From contig NZ_JACNMJ010000007.1 in the NCBI RefSeq assembly GCF_014526325.1, positions 62,001 through 126,000 on the forward strand: a stretch of DNA of 64,000 nt, written 5' to 3'. How positions within the stretch are numbered: position 1 is the stretch's first letter; each line of letters opens with the position of its first letter. The translations under genes were made by a program, and so were the position numbers. The DNA comes from Psychroserpens algicola (GTDB taxonomy: Bacteria; Bacteroidota; Bacteroidia; Flavobacteriales; Flavobacteriaceae). The notes beneath the pieces were generated by a model. That model had not been told where the DNA came from. It did no database searches and saw nothing but the letters and a program-made list of their open reading frames with translations. Shown piece after piece: positions 43,068 through 51,426 of the stretch.

Positions 43068-43715
43068 TTAAGCTCCATGTTTTATTAGTTTATGCGAGCC
43101 ATCACAATTAGGCATTCGTTTTGACAGTCCGCAAATACAATCGTTTAACCCGTTACCATCTAAGATTCGCTTTATGTTTTTTTCGATTCTGGAGATTCGG
43201 GTCTTTGCTTGTTTAGGTTTAGAAAAATGTAAAAGATAGCCTTTTTGTCTGCCTTTGGTTAAACTGTAGAAGGCGGTTTTAACTTCAGGATTTTTAGAAA
43301 ACATATTAGTTAATTCATCAGGTATGTCATAATCTGAAATGGATTTCTTATTGACACTTAAGCCAGCTTTTTCAATTTCAACAGCTTCATATATATAAGC
43401 TTTGATTACAGGTTCTAGTTGTAAAATTTCAGACGTATTTGTAAATCGTATTTGCCGAGCCGATTGTGTGTGCTCAGTTTGCTGAATTAAAATTTTATTT
43501 GTGTCTTTAAGTAATGCGCCTTTATGGAAAAGAATGGCACAATAATTTTTAAACCCATGAATCAGGACTATGTTTTTTTTATCATAGGTATAGCAAGGAT
43601 GCATCCATTTGAATTCTTCTGTCAACCCACAACCAGCAATCATTTGGTGAAGTATGGTTAATTCCTTTTGCCATTGTTTTAAATTGCCTAGGTAGTTGTC
43701 AATAGTTGCATTCAT
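43068..43715 (-). CDS. YdeI/DUF1801-family protein fused to a CDGSH iron-sulfur motif
   Basis: A 215-residue cytoplasmic protein. Residues 10-110 are DUF1801-like (LHQMIAGCGLTEEFKWMHPCYTY) and 128-185 are YdeI/OmdA (IPDELTNMF...FYSLTKGRQKGYLLHFSKPKQAKTRISRIEKNI). The last 25 residues add CICGLSKRMPNCDGSH, exactly C-x-C-x2-S-x3-P-x-C-D-G-S-H, with ligands Cys193, Cys195, Cys204 and His208: the CDGSH (mitoNEET-type) 2Fe-2S signature. The paralogue at 16482 ends just before this motif. The added cluster suggests redox or iron sensing, which is inference. Confidence 0.8.
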   Translation of the reverse strand: MNATIDNYLGNLKQWQKELTILHQMIAGCGLTEEFKWMHPCYTYDKKNIVLIHGFKNYCAILFHKGALLKDTNKILIQQTEHTQSARQIRFTNTSEILQLEPVIKAYIYEAVEIEKAGLSVNKKSISDYDIPDELTNMFSKNPEVKTAFYSLTKGRQKGYLLHFSKPKQAKTRISRIEKNIKRILDGNGLNDCICGLSKRMPNCDGSHKLIKHGA

Positions 43716-43801
43716 ATACTCTAAAAATAAGGATAAAATTCCACCTATAAAACTAAGGTTTAATTGATTGAATTTTCATTTCAACTAGTTCAATTAAAAT
43801 A

Positions 43802-43838
43802 GTAAACCTCCCGAATAATAAATATAAGAGAGGTTTAC
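43802..43838 (-). terminator. Probable terminator of the AhpD-like gene
   Basis: A 9-bp perfect stem (43802-43810 with 43830-43838) with a long A/T-rich loop; on the minus strand a broken T stretch follows. It lies 22 nt after the stop of the minus-strand gene at 43860. Confidence 0.55.
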
Positions 43839-43859
43839 AGCTATTAATCAAAAGGGAAT

Positions 43860-44423
43860 TTATGAAATCACACTGTCTTTGCTCCATTCAAATTTTTTGA
43901 AACCAGCATCAACAGGAGTATTAGCGATATGATTGACATAGTTGCTTATTGTTTTTTGAGACAATCCTAAGATGATATCTAATACATGTCTTTCTTCAAA
44001 ACCTGCAGCATAGAAGGCATCTAAATCATTTTGAGTAACATGACCACGATTGCGAACAATAGTTAGCGTCATAGTTCGTAACGCTTCTAATTTTGAGTTT
44101 TTAAGAGGTGTTTCGTTGCGTAATGCCTCGGTGATATGCTCATCTACTTTCATCATTTTTGCAATCCCTGTATGTGCAGGAACACAATAATGACAAGCAT
44201 GCTCAACGTTTATTGTTTGCCATACTACAGTTAATTCTTCTTCATTAAACGATGATTGTGTAAACAATTCATGTAAGGTTTGGTAGGCTTCCAGAATTTT
44301 TGGAGCACCAGCTAAAACACCATGCAAGCCAGGAATCATTCCATAGGCTTTTTGAGATTTCTCTAATAGAGGTTTACTCTCTTCAGGTGCAGTTTCGATG
44401 TTGTGAATTTTTAAAGTTGTCAT
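43860..44423 (-). CDS. Carboxymuconolactone decarboxylase/AhpD-like protein
   Basis: A 187-residue cytoplasmic protein. The AhpD-type active site is EHACHYCVPAH, with Cys77-x-x-Cys80 and His84, in the helical core that continues to AKMMKVDEHITEALRN. These proteins act as thiol-dependent peroxidases or as partners of AhpC; whether peroxide is the substrate here is unknown. The gene is directly downstream of a TetR regulator and has a perfect inverted repeat 35 nt before its start, which also occurs (with two changes) before the tetR gene, so it is very likely that TetR's target. Confidence 0.85.
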   Translation of the reverse strand: MTTLKIHNIETAPEESKPLLEKSQKAYGMIPGLHGVLAGAPKILEAYQTLHELFTQSSFNEEELTVVWQTINVEHACHYCVPAHTGIAKMMKVDEHITEALRNETPLKNSKLEALRTMTLTIVRNRGHVTQNDLDAFYAAGFEERHVLDIILGLSQKTISNYVNHIANTPVDAGFKKFEWSKDSVIS

Positions 44424-44457
44424 ATTTTCTGTGTTTAAATTTATTAAAAATGTTAAT

Positions 44458-44483
44458 AATATCTAAACAATCGTTTAGATATT
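44458..44483. promoter_or_regulatory. TetR operator at the AhpD-like gene
   Basis: A perfect 11-bp inverted repeat with a 4-nt AATC spacer; core CTAAAC-AATC-GTTTAG. It lies between the tetR stop and the AhpD-like start. A near copy is at 45085. Confidence 0.72.
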
Positions 44484-44497
44484 ATATAAAAAAAATG

Positions 44498-45061
44498 TTA
44501 GATACTTTTGAAGGTCATTTCGATATAATCTTCAATTTCTTGTTGGCTATTAACTCTTGATGCTGCTGCTAATCCGTGTTTTGCCAGTAATAAAAAATTA
44601 GCTTGTTGCATTATTGTTTCTTTATCCTTAGTGCCACCTATTTCTAGTTTTTCAATAATTAACCCTTTAAGATTATCCATAAATGAACACATTTGTTCTT
44701 TAATTTCCTGAACTTCACTATCTGCAAATTCGTTATAAGTGTTTGTAACGAAACAACCTTTTTGGTAATCTCCATTGTAATTGACGGAAATAGAATCATA
44801 AAAGAATTGTTTGATATCATCTACGCCATTTGAAGCATTTTTAAACTTTTCAAAAATGGCACTTACTTTAGCTTTGTAGCATTTCAAACTCTCAAGAAAT
44901 ACGCCTTGTTTATTACCAAAACTCGAATAGATCGAAAACTTATTTATGCCCATTTCTTTTTCGAGCATTTGCATTGAAGTTGTTTCATAGCCATTTTTCC
45001 AAAACACATTCATAGCTTTTTCAATCACTTCTTGTTCATTATATGTTTTAGGTCTTGGCAT
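44498..45061 (-). CDS. TetR/AcrR family transcriptional repressor
   Basis: A 187-residue regulator. The N-terminal helix-turn-helix is typical (AMNVFWKNGYETTSMQMLEKEMGINKFSIYSSFGNKQGVFLESL, residues about 14-55). The C-terminal ligand domain contains SVNYNGDYQKGCFVTNTYNEFAD, which resembles the TetR_C group with a conserved GC, so a cysteine (about residue 100) could sense oxidants or electrophiles. It precedes the AhpD-like gene on the same strand. Near-identical dyads before both genes suggest autorepression and control of the peroxidase-like target. The inducer is unknown. Confidence 0.88.
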   Translation of the reverse strand: MPRPKTYNEQEVIEKAMNVFWKNGYETTSMQMLEKEMGINKFSIYSSFGNKQGVFLESLKCYKAKVSAIFEKFKNASNGVDDIKQFFYDSISVNYNGDYQKGCFVTNTYNEFADSEVQEIKEQMCSFMDNLKGLIIEKLEIGGTKDKETIMQQANFLLLAKHGLAAASRVNSQQEIEDYIEMTFKSI

Positions 45062-45084
45062 GTAAAACTTAATTATGATACAAA

Positions 45085-45104
45085 ACTAAACAATCGGTTA
45101 GATA
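45085..45104. promoter_or_regulatory. TetR operator at its own promoter
   Basis: Core CTAAAC-AATC-GGTTAG, an imperfect dyad differing by two bases from the 20-bp core of the site at 44458. It is 23 bp before the tetR start codon. Confidence 0.65.
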
Positions 45105-45164
45105 TGAGAAAACAATTAACAATTAATTAGAGTTTACAGAGGTGAACTATATCATTTGAAATAG

Positions 45165-46211
45165 TTACGTGTTCACTTTTCCGTAGTATTTATCACGTAA
45201 CCAAAAGGAAACACGAACCAATAAGATTAGTGCTGGAACTTCAACTAAAGGGCCAATTACACCAGTAAAAGCTTGTCCGGAATTTAAACCAAAAACAGCT
45301 ATTGCAACTGCAATCGCTAGTTCAAAATTATTTCCAGCAGCTGTAAATGCAACTGCCGCAGTTTTATCATATGTTGCTCCCATTGCTTTGGTGACAAAAA
45401 AGCCGATGATAAACATTAATGTAAAATAGATAAGTAGTGGAATCGCAATAATGACTACGTCCATAGGTATTTCGACAATGAGTTCACCTTTTTGAGAGAA
45501 CATGACTACAATTGTAAATAATAGAGCAATCAAAGTCATAGGTGAAATTGCTGGAATGAATTTTTCTGAATACCATTGTTCGCCTTTGAGTTTGACTAAA
45601 ATTAAGCGACTTAAAATTCCAAGGGCAAAGGGAATACCTAAATAAATGGCAACACTTTCGGCTATGGTTTCAATTGAAATATCAACAATAGCGCCTTCAA
45701 AACCAAAGTAGGGAGGAAGTACAGTGATAAAAAGCCAGGCATAAAAACTGTATGCAAAAACTTGAAAAACACTGTTTAATGCAACCAGGCCAGCACCATA
45801 TTCGCTACTACCTTCGGCGAGATCATTCCAAACTAAGACCATTGCGATACAGCGTGCTAAACCAATTAAAATGAGTCCTACCATATATTCTGGATGGTCA
45901 CTCAAAAAAGTAATTGCCAGAATAAACATTAATACAGGACCGATAATCCAGTTGAGAATTAATGAAATTGAAAGAATTTTAGTGTTTCTAAATACTTTTG
46001 GTAGAAGACTGTAATTAACTTTTGCTAAAGGTGGATACATCATTAGGATTAAACCAATGGCAATAGGAATATTAGTGGTGCCGCTATTAAATGAATTGAT
46101 AATATTTGGAAAAGTGGGTAGAAAATAGCCAAGTCCAACACCAATTGCCATGGCTACAAAAATCCATAATGTTAAGTTTCGATCTAGAAAACTTAGTTTT
46201 TTCTTAGTCAT
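45165..46211 (-). CDS. arsB: ACR3-family arsenite efflux transporter
   Basis: A 348-residue inner-membrane protein started at ATG 46211; the longer frame adds 20 residues overlapping the arsR stop region. Ten helices are predicted. The conserved ACR3 cysteine is Cys121 in [17 protein letters not shown], and [18 protein letters not shown] is the other family signature. It exports As(III) using the proton gradient. It follows arsR on the same strand (50-nt gap). No arsenate reductase (arsC) is adjacent; the small thiol enzymes may lie outside the window. Confidence 0.92.
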   Translation of the reverse strand: MTKKKLSFLDRNLTLWIFVAMAIGVGLGYFLPTFPNIINSFNSGTTNIPIAIGLILMMYPPLAKVNYSLLPKVFRNTKILSISLILNWIIGPVLMFILAITFLSDHPEYMVGLILIGLARCIAMVLVWNDLAEGSSEYGAGLVALNSVFQVFAYSFYAWLFITVLPPYFGFEGAIVDISIETIAESVAIYLGIPFALGILSRLILVKLKGEQWYSEKFIPAISPMTLIALLFTIVVMFSQKGELIVEIPMDVVIIAIPLLIYFTLMFIIGFFVTKAMGATYDKTAAVAFTAAGNNFELAIAVAIAVFGLNSGQAFTGVIGPLVEVPALILLVRVSFWLRDKYYGKVNT

Positions 46212-46261
46212 AATGAAGTATTTTCTCTTAGGTAATAAGTTTAGTGATTCGTGTGGTTTTA

Positions 46262-46594
46262 CTAGCAGCAATCATCAATTTTAGGAAGATCCTGATTTAA
46301 AAACTGAAGCATAATGTTTTTCATTTTAGCCCAGTTTACAGCGTCAATACAGTAACAAACGCTGGTACCTTCAACGTTTCCTTTGATTAATCCTATTTGT
46401 TTTAACTCTTTTAAATGCTGAGAAATTGTTGGTTGAGCAAGTCCAATTTCACTAACCAAATCTCCACAGTGACAGGTGTCTATTTTAAAAAGCTGTTGTA
46501 AAATAGCAACTCTTGCAGGATGTCCTATGACTTTAGCAAATGACGCAATTTCATTTTGTTGATCGTTAAATATTTCAGTTTTCGTTAATCCCAT
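46262..46594 (-). CDS. arsR: ArsR/SmtB-family metalloregulator
   Basis: A 110-residue repressor started at ATG 46594; the longer frame adds 47 residues that run through the operator and are not protein-like. The winged helix is clear ([46 protein letters not shown]). Cys41 and Cys43 in DTCHCGDLV lie in the helix before the recognition helix, and Cys80/Cys82 and the final Cys109/Cys110 could add to As(III) binding. It represses itself and the ACR3 gene downstream until arsenite binds. A 28-bp dyad covers its promoter. Confidence 0.9.
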   Translation of the reverse strand: MGLTKTEIFNDQQNEIASFAKVIGHPARVAILQQLFKIDTCHCGDLVSEIGLAQPTISQHLKELKQIGLIKGNVEGTSVCYCIDAVNWAKMKNIMLQFLNQDLPKIDDCC

Positions 46595-46611
46595 GGCGTG
46601 AGTATTTATTA

Positions 46612-46639
46612 ATTGCAATATTACGATTAATATTTGAAT
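46612..46639. promoter_or_regulatory. ArsR operator
   Basis: Two 12-nt arms (46612-46623 and 46628-46639) with 10 of 12 matching in inverted order and a CGAT spacer. The dyad is 17 nt before the arsR start and overlaps the likely -7 region on the minus strand. Confidence 0.65.
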
Positions 46640-46692
46640 AGCTAAAACATGACTGAAGATTTCCAGCTGGTATTTTAAACAGTATTTAAATG

Positions 46693-47664
46693 TTACTCTT
46701 GTAGGTCGATACGTCCAGGTGTGCCATGTAAACATTTAATGATTTGGTTATCTCCAGGAGCTCCAGCATGATAATGGTAGCCTCTTTCATTATCAGAATG
46801 TCCGCCACATTCGTCTAAATCTGAAGGCTGAGTTCCATTTTTATCCAGTAATGCATAGATACCAAAACCATCAATTGCATAGCCTATCATAGGCGCATGA
46901 GTATCAGATTGTGTAATTTCTTTAGTAGAACCAGTAACGGCATGATAATGATAGCCACCATGCGGATTCACATGTCCGCCATGATCGTCTAAAGGCGCAA
47001 TGGTATGTGCAGCTAAAATAGCATGTGTTGGTGCAGGTGGGTCAAATTTAACACCATTAAAAGCGAGTCCGATACCACCTCTTCCAAACCTTTGTGAAGA
47101 ATTTTGATAGGTAGGTGTTACTGGAATATAATAAGTTGTTATTTGATTTTTAAAGTATTCGGGAAGGCATTCAACGCAATAGTTATGATAGTCTTCATCT
47201 ACATTTGGTTTTGCTGCGCTCAAACAGGCTTCCTCGGTGTCGGTTACTTTTATAGATCCATCGTCTTTATATAATTTCCATTTATCGTCATCATAAAATT
47301 CGTCTAGATTAGCAATAAAATGTCCAGATACATCATATACTTTTCCATTATCAAACCATATACCTGCTTTTTCAATTCCATCATCAATATGTCTTGGGCA
47401 CCAAGGACCCATTTGATGTTCAGAAGCTTGAGAATTAGTTTTTATAACGTAACAAAGCGTTTCTATACCTCTTAAATCAACTTTTTCTTCACTAATCTCT
47501 CCAATAATATTTTCTGTTATAAAATAATCTGTATTAACAGGTTTTATTTTAATGGCTAGTTCCTTATTATCAGTGTTTTGTGTGGTTTGATTATCTGTCT
47601 TTTGGTTTGATTTACAAGAACTTATTATAAGGGATATTGCAACTATGGCTACTAAATGTTTCAT
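46693..47664 (-). CDS. YHYH-domain lipoprotein
   Basis: A 323-residue lipoprotein with lipobox ISSC (Cys17). The YHYH domain is in the C-terminal half: GGIGLAFNGVKFDPPAP, then DDHGGHVNPHGGYHYHAVTG (YHYH at 238-241), a region with GYAIDGFGIYALLDKNG, and a second ERGYHYHAGAPGDN (296-299). Six further His lie nearby, so metal binding (copper or zinc) is plausible; the family has no assigned function. It lies upstream of arsR on the same strand, separated by about 98 nt that hold the ArsR operator, so it is not in the ars transcript. Confidence 0.85.
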   Translation of the reverse strand: MKHLVAIVAISLIISSCKSNQKTDNQTTQNTDNKELAIKIKPVNTDYFITENIIGEISEEKVDLRGIETLCYVIKTNSQASEHQMGPWCPRHIDDGIEKAGIWFDNGKVYDVSGHFIANLDEFYDDDKWKLYKDDGSIKVTDTEEACLSAAKPNVDEDYHNYCVECLPEYFKNQITTYYIPVTPTYQNSSQRFGRGGIGLAFNGVKFDPPAPTHAILAAHTIAPLDDHGGHVNPHGGYHYHAVTGSTKEITQSDTHAPMIGYAIDGFGIYALLDKNGTQPSDLDECGGHSDNERGYHYHAGAPGDNQIIKCLHGTPGRIDLQE

Positions 47665-47779
47665 TTTATGTAAAGATGTTGGTTATGTAATTCTTTTAGA
47701 TGCTTTTATTGATAAAAACTTGTGTTTGAAAATGTTTGATTTTAGATTAGGCAATATCTTATAGCATTTATTTTAGTGC

Positions 47780-48688
47780 TTATTTATCATCATGTAATAG
47801 TTTTGCGTTTAATAGTTTTATTCCTTCCATATTGCGTTCTAAAACTTTTTGGACATCTTCTGTTTGGATATGCCCTAATACTCCCCAAGGACCATCATAC
47901 CCTTCATCATACAAAGTTTTTACCATATCATATTCGTAATTGCCTTTTCCGATTGTAAGAATTTCTGGGCCTTCTTTTTGCATTCCATTTAAATTGACAT
48001 AATCTAAATAGGGTATCATAGTTTTGAATAGTTTGGGATAGACGTCTAAATACTCATGGGCATGATGAAAATTATAAACCATTCTTAAAGAGTCTTCAGG
48101 TATTTTTTTAATGATTTCAATTTGATTTTCGGGATTGCCAAACCATCCACGGTGGTTATATAAAGCTAATTTACAACCGACATTGTCTGCCTTAGTTTTA
48201 ATAAATTTGATATATCGAATAGCTAATTCAACGGATTCTTCCTGTGTTAAATTTTCAAAAAAATTAGGACTAAAACTCAACCACAACTTAGGCTTATTTT
48301 CTATGTCTTTAAGATTTTCAAATAATTTTTCATTTAAGGGACTTAGTTTCCCAATACTATCTCTTTCAGCATTAAGCCACAAAAAAATAGATACGATTTG
48401 CATATTATTTGCCTTGGCTAAACGAAACTCTTCTTTCATTTCTGGAAGGTGCTTTTCACGCCAATTGTAACCATATTTTGTAAAGCCCATATTTTTCAAC
48501 ATCGTAATACGATCCATAGGTTTTCTTTCTAATGCGTCAAATGAAACGATACACCATGGAGAGATATCATCAATTTGTATTTGATTTTCAGAATCTGAAC
48601 ATGATAAACAAATGAATAGTAGAAATGCCATGCTGATCACAACTATTTTATGGGATTGTACTTGTATTGAGTTGGTTAGTGCATACAT
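47780..48688 (-). CDS. Lipoprotein with sugar-phosphate isomerase-like TIM barrel
   Basis: A 302-residue lipoprotein with lipobox CLSC (Cys30). An alternative start at Met20 would give a shorter signal. The body fits the xylose-isomerase-like TIM barrel (AP endonuclease 2 family): TMLKNMGFTKYGYNWREKHLPEM, KLALYNHRGWFGNPENQIEI, VYNFHHAHEYLDVYPK and YEGYDGPWGVLGHI-like DEGYDGPWGVLGHIQ. These give the usual Glu/His metal ligands. Such lipoproteins are common in Bacteroidota with carbohydrate-related roles, but no sugar genes are adjacent. The substrate is unknown. Confidence 0.75.
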   Translation of the reverse strand: MYALTNSIQVQSHKIVVISMAFLLFICLSCSDSENQIQIDDISPWCIVSFDALERKPMDRITMLKNMGFTKYGYNWREKHLPEMKEEFRLAKANNMQIVSIFLWLNAERDSIGKLSPLNEKLFENLKDIENKPKLWLSFSPNFFENLTQEESVELAIRYIKFIKTKADNVGCKLALYNHRGWFGNPENQIEIIKKIPEDSLRMVYNFHHAHEYLDVYPKLFKTMIPYLDYVNLNGMQKEGPEILTIGKGNYEYDMVKTLYDEGYDGPWGVLGHIQTEDVQKVLERNMEGIKLLNAKLLHDDK

Positions 48689-48741
48689 AATTGTAAATTC
48701 TAATGTTATATATTATAGAAAGTTATATTATTTCTGTGCTT

Positions 48742-49803
48742 TTACATTTGCGTGTCATAATGAGTAGGAAATTGACTAGGGATTTCATCATTGGATTCGC
48801 CTAAATTTTGACGTAAATCAATTTCAATGCCTCTTGCTATGGTAGAAATAGGTACATCATTAGCTGAACCTTCAAAAGGATTTTCTCCCGTTCTCCCAAT
48901 TCTTTCCATAGTATGAAAAACCCAGGCAACAATAACATAAAACGGAATGGATAACCATATAAATAACTTGCCAATCACTGTATTGTATGCCATAATATCG
49001 TTTCCTATTTCTGCGAATTGAGGTATAATGGCCAAGGGTAAGATTAATACAAATATCCACATGAAATAATGGTTAAGAGTCGCAAAATGACGTGGATAGG
49101 GGAAGTTTTTTATACGTTCTGATTTGCCTTGAAGTGTAAATAATTCTTCGAGTACTCCCTCTAATTCTAAAAACGAGAATTCCCAAATAGCACCTTTTTC
49201 TTTTAATTGTTTTAGATGATCAGACTGTAAATAGAGAAGTGCAGTTTGTTTATTGTTTTTACTCATCACATATTCTATATCTGAATCAGAAAGATAGAAT
49301 TTCAAATCTTCTTCTAGAGTCGATTCCCATTCTGGTGGTTTTACCTTTTTATTCCATTCTTTATTGGTCTTTTCATGTACTACAGTTTCCCATGGTTTTG
49401 CTACTCTCATAGCGTGACGTAAAGCGGTCATCCATGCTATATGTCTGTAAGTGAGCGTTGTTATTTCTTTTTTTAATTCGTCATTTGATAATTTTTCAGA
49501 TGTATGCTCATTAGTAATCATGTCTTTAACAAACATTCCAAAAGTTCTGGAGGTATTAACAATGCCACCCCAAATTTTTCGTGCTTCCCATATTCTACCA
49601 TAGGAAGCATTATTTTGAAACCCAATTACAAAGGCGACAGCAGTACCAATCAAGGCTAAAGGCGTCCAAGGGATTTTAAGCCATTCCAAATTAAAGAAAA
49701 CGTAAGTACTAACAAATACTGAAATGATAGCAAAAAATAAAAGGGTCTCAAAACGAGTCCATTTTATCATATCCTTGAGTTTAAAAACCTTTTTAGTATA
49801 CAT
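48742..49803 (-). CDS. Bestrophin-family (UPF0187) chloride channel-like protein
   Basis: A 353-residue membrane protein. Bestrophin features: an N-terminal helix pair (FETLLFFAIISVFVSTYVFFNLEWLKIPWTPLALIGTAVAFVIGFQNNASYGRIWEARKIWGGIVNTSR, residues about 18-85), and the late RTGENPFEGSANDVPISTIARGIEIDLRQ. The N-x-x-x-x-R-x-W-E-A-R motif is the family signature. Bacterial bestrophins form pentameric anion or cation channels in the inner membrane. Single gene; no regulator identified. A 342-bp gene-free stretch lies upstream. Confidence 0.9.
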   Translation of the reverse strand: MYTKKVFKLKDMIKWTRFETLLFFAIISVFVSTYVFFNLEWLKIPWTPLALIGTAVAFVIGFQNNASYGRIWEARKIWGGIVNTSRTFGMFVKDMITNEHTSEKLSNDELKKEITTLTYRHIAWMTALRHAMRVAKPWETVVHEKTNKEWNKKVKPPEWESTLEEDLKFYLSDSDIEYVMSKNNKQTALLYLQSDHLKQLKEKGAIWEFSFLELEGVLEELFTLQGKSERIKNFPYPRHFATLNHYFMWIFVLILPLAIIPQFAEIGNDIMAYNTVIGKLFIWLSIPFYVIVAWVFHTMERIGRTGENPFEGSANDVPISTIARGIEIDLRQNLGESNDEIPSQFPTHYDTQM

Positions 49804-50145
49804 ATTATAATAATGAAGTTAAACGATATTTAATGTGCCAAATTTCTAAAGCACTTTATGAATATTAAATATACATTAAAAGTTTATCTCTTCTTAAGAA
49901 TTGATTTTCAGTCTTATAGATTGGGTGATTGAGTTTAATAACTTATTGTATTACAATTTACCATATCGCATTAGTGCATACAGAGGCTATGATGGCAGAA
50001 GTAATTTAAGTTCCTAGCACACGAATATAGGGTTATGGTGATCAAACTCAGAACCACAAAATCCTTTTCAGTATTCTGCTTTTTTAAGCTGAAATACTTA
50101 GGTGACAATACTAAAACTTAATTGTATCGTAGAACTTGGAGGTCT
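49804..50145. other. Gene-free stretch of 342 bp
   Basis: No reading frame with protein-like features on either strand and no RNA gene was recognised. It must contain the bestrophin promoter (minus strand). A rough hairpin lies at about 50069-50098 (AGTATT...AATACT arms with a T-rich centre), close to the end of the HNH gene, and may be its terminator. Confidence 0.5.
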
Positions 50146-50694
50146 TTATTCGGTAACAGAACTCCAGTTTTCACCTGTTTTTATGCGATAAAGTTGCATT
50201 TCAGAAATCCCAAATTGTTTCGCAATCATTTTCAATCGCGTTCTTCGGTTTGGGTCATTTAATTTTCGCTTAATTAATTTAACCCTTGTTTCGGTAAGCT
50301 TAGCGGTGGAAGGTATTTTCCGAACAATATTTTTGAATTCAGGATTTGTAAACTGGTGGGTTTCTTTTTCTTTTTTTGTCGCCCACTTTAAATTTTTAAC
50401 GTTGTTGTTTGTTTTATCATAATCCAGATGAATCACACAAACGCCATCGTTTTGTTCGAGAAAATGTTGCGCGACTAACTTGTGTACGTAGCGACTGGTT
50501 AATTTTCCGTTTACTTTTTGTCTAAGAGGAAGGTTTTGATAACCATTAATGTAATATTTCTTAACTAAAAATTCTTTTTCTCCTTTAAGGTTAATGATTC
50601 TTCCGTAGTTTGAAATTTTGAATTTTTCTTTTTCTGAAATTTTATCGTCAAATTGTATCTCTTTCCATTCCTCATTTCGATAGTTTCGTATCAT
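50146..50694 (-). CDS. Free-standing NUMOD4/HNH endonuclease
   Basis: A 182-residue protein. Residues 7-55 are NUMOD4 (EEWKEIQFDD...FKISNYGRIINLKGEKEF), residues 68-113 an HNH_3-type nuclease (YVHKLVAQHFL, VCVIHLDYDKTNNNVKNLKWATKKE), and about 138-175 a C-terminal DNA-binding helix-turn-helix (RLKMIAKQFGISEMQLYRIKTGENW). This is the layout of phage- and intron-type homing endonucleases, here not inside an intron or another gene. Gene-poor flanks (342 and 155 bp) fit an inserted selfish gene. The target site is unknown. Confidence 0.85.
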   Translation of the reverse strand: MIRNYRNEEWKEIQFDDKISEKEKFKISNYGRIINLKGEKEFLVKKYYINGYQNLPLRQKVNGKLTSRYVHKLVAQHFLEQNDGVCVIHLDYDKTNNNVKNLKWATKKEKETHQFTNPEFKNIVRKIPSTAKLTETRVKLIKRKLNDPNRRTRLKMIAKQFGISEMQLYRIKTGENWSSVTE

Positions 50695-50849
50695 TTTAAT
50701 TGTTATTAATTTCTATAGGGTATATTAAATTAGGTTGTATTATAGCATCGTATAGAGGAGTTTGTTGCCTAATTATACCAAAGATAAGCAAAAATGAATT
50801 GAAAAACGATTTAGACAGCGCAGGCGTGGTATTTTGAATTTAATTTCGC

Positions 50850-51386
50850 CTATTGAAACAAAACATATCTGGGAGGAACGAGTCCGTTTAACCTCAGATA
50901 TACAAGCATTTGGCCTCTGTGATGGGTGATATGATCGGAAAGCAATAGCAAAATTTGCCTTTTAGATCTGGTTAAGCCAAAATAGTCTAATTGGTCATTT
51001 AATTGGGTCGTATCAAAATGTTTAATAAAGTTGATGGTTTCATCAAATGTTTTATTGATGGTTGCTATCATATCTTTTTTTGATTTGTTTGCAACTTTAA
51101 AAATGGTATCCGTTTTCCAGTTTCTTGACTCGCGTCCACCTAGCAATGATTGACTATGCCAATCCATAGCAAATCCAATATGTAATAAATTCTCAGCAAA
51201 GGAGAGTGATTCTGGTGATGCTTTAAAGTTGTAATGATTTTCAGGCATCAGTTCAGCAACTTTAATTATGTACTTTTTAGAATTTTCTAATCGCTCCAGA
51301 TAGTCTGTAATAAAATGGTCTTGTTGTGCACATAGTGGCGATGTAAATGTGCCACATAATATCATCAAAATAAGTATTTGTTTCAT
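50850..51386 (-). CDS. Secreted DinB-family protein
   Basis: A 178-residue protein with a signal peptide (MKQILILMILCGTFTSPLCAQ). The DinB four-helix bundle is shown by its metal-binding histidines: LLHIGFAMDWHSQSLLGG and SDHITHHRGQMLVYLRLNGLVPP. DinB-family proteins are probable metal-dependent enzymes related to bacillithiol and mycothiol transferases, but an exported member cannot use a cytosolic thiol, so the function is unknown. It follows the 297-residue secreted protein on the same strand with a 40-nt gap. Confidence 0.82.
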   Translation of the reverse strand: MKQILILMILCGTFTSPLCAQQDHFITDYLERLENSKKYIIKVAELMPENHYNFKASPESLSFAENLLHIGFAMDWHSQSLLGGRESRNWKTDTIFKVANKSKKDMIATINKTFDETINFIKHFDTTQLNDQLDYFGLTRSKRQILLLLSDHITHHRGQMLVYLRLNGLVPPRYVLFQ

Positions 51387-51426
51387 GGTTGCTGAGTTTT
51401 ATAAAATAACGTTAAGTTTCGCCATT

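Noticed and set aside
46594-46735. A 47-residue N-terminal extension of ArsR.
   Set aside because: It runs through the operator dyad and has no protein-like features; the ATG at 46594 gives the standard ArsR length.
49804-50145. Possible small gene or structured RNA in the gap between bestrophin and HNH genes.
   Set aside because: No good reading frame, no tRNA-like fold and only one imperfect hairpin were seen.
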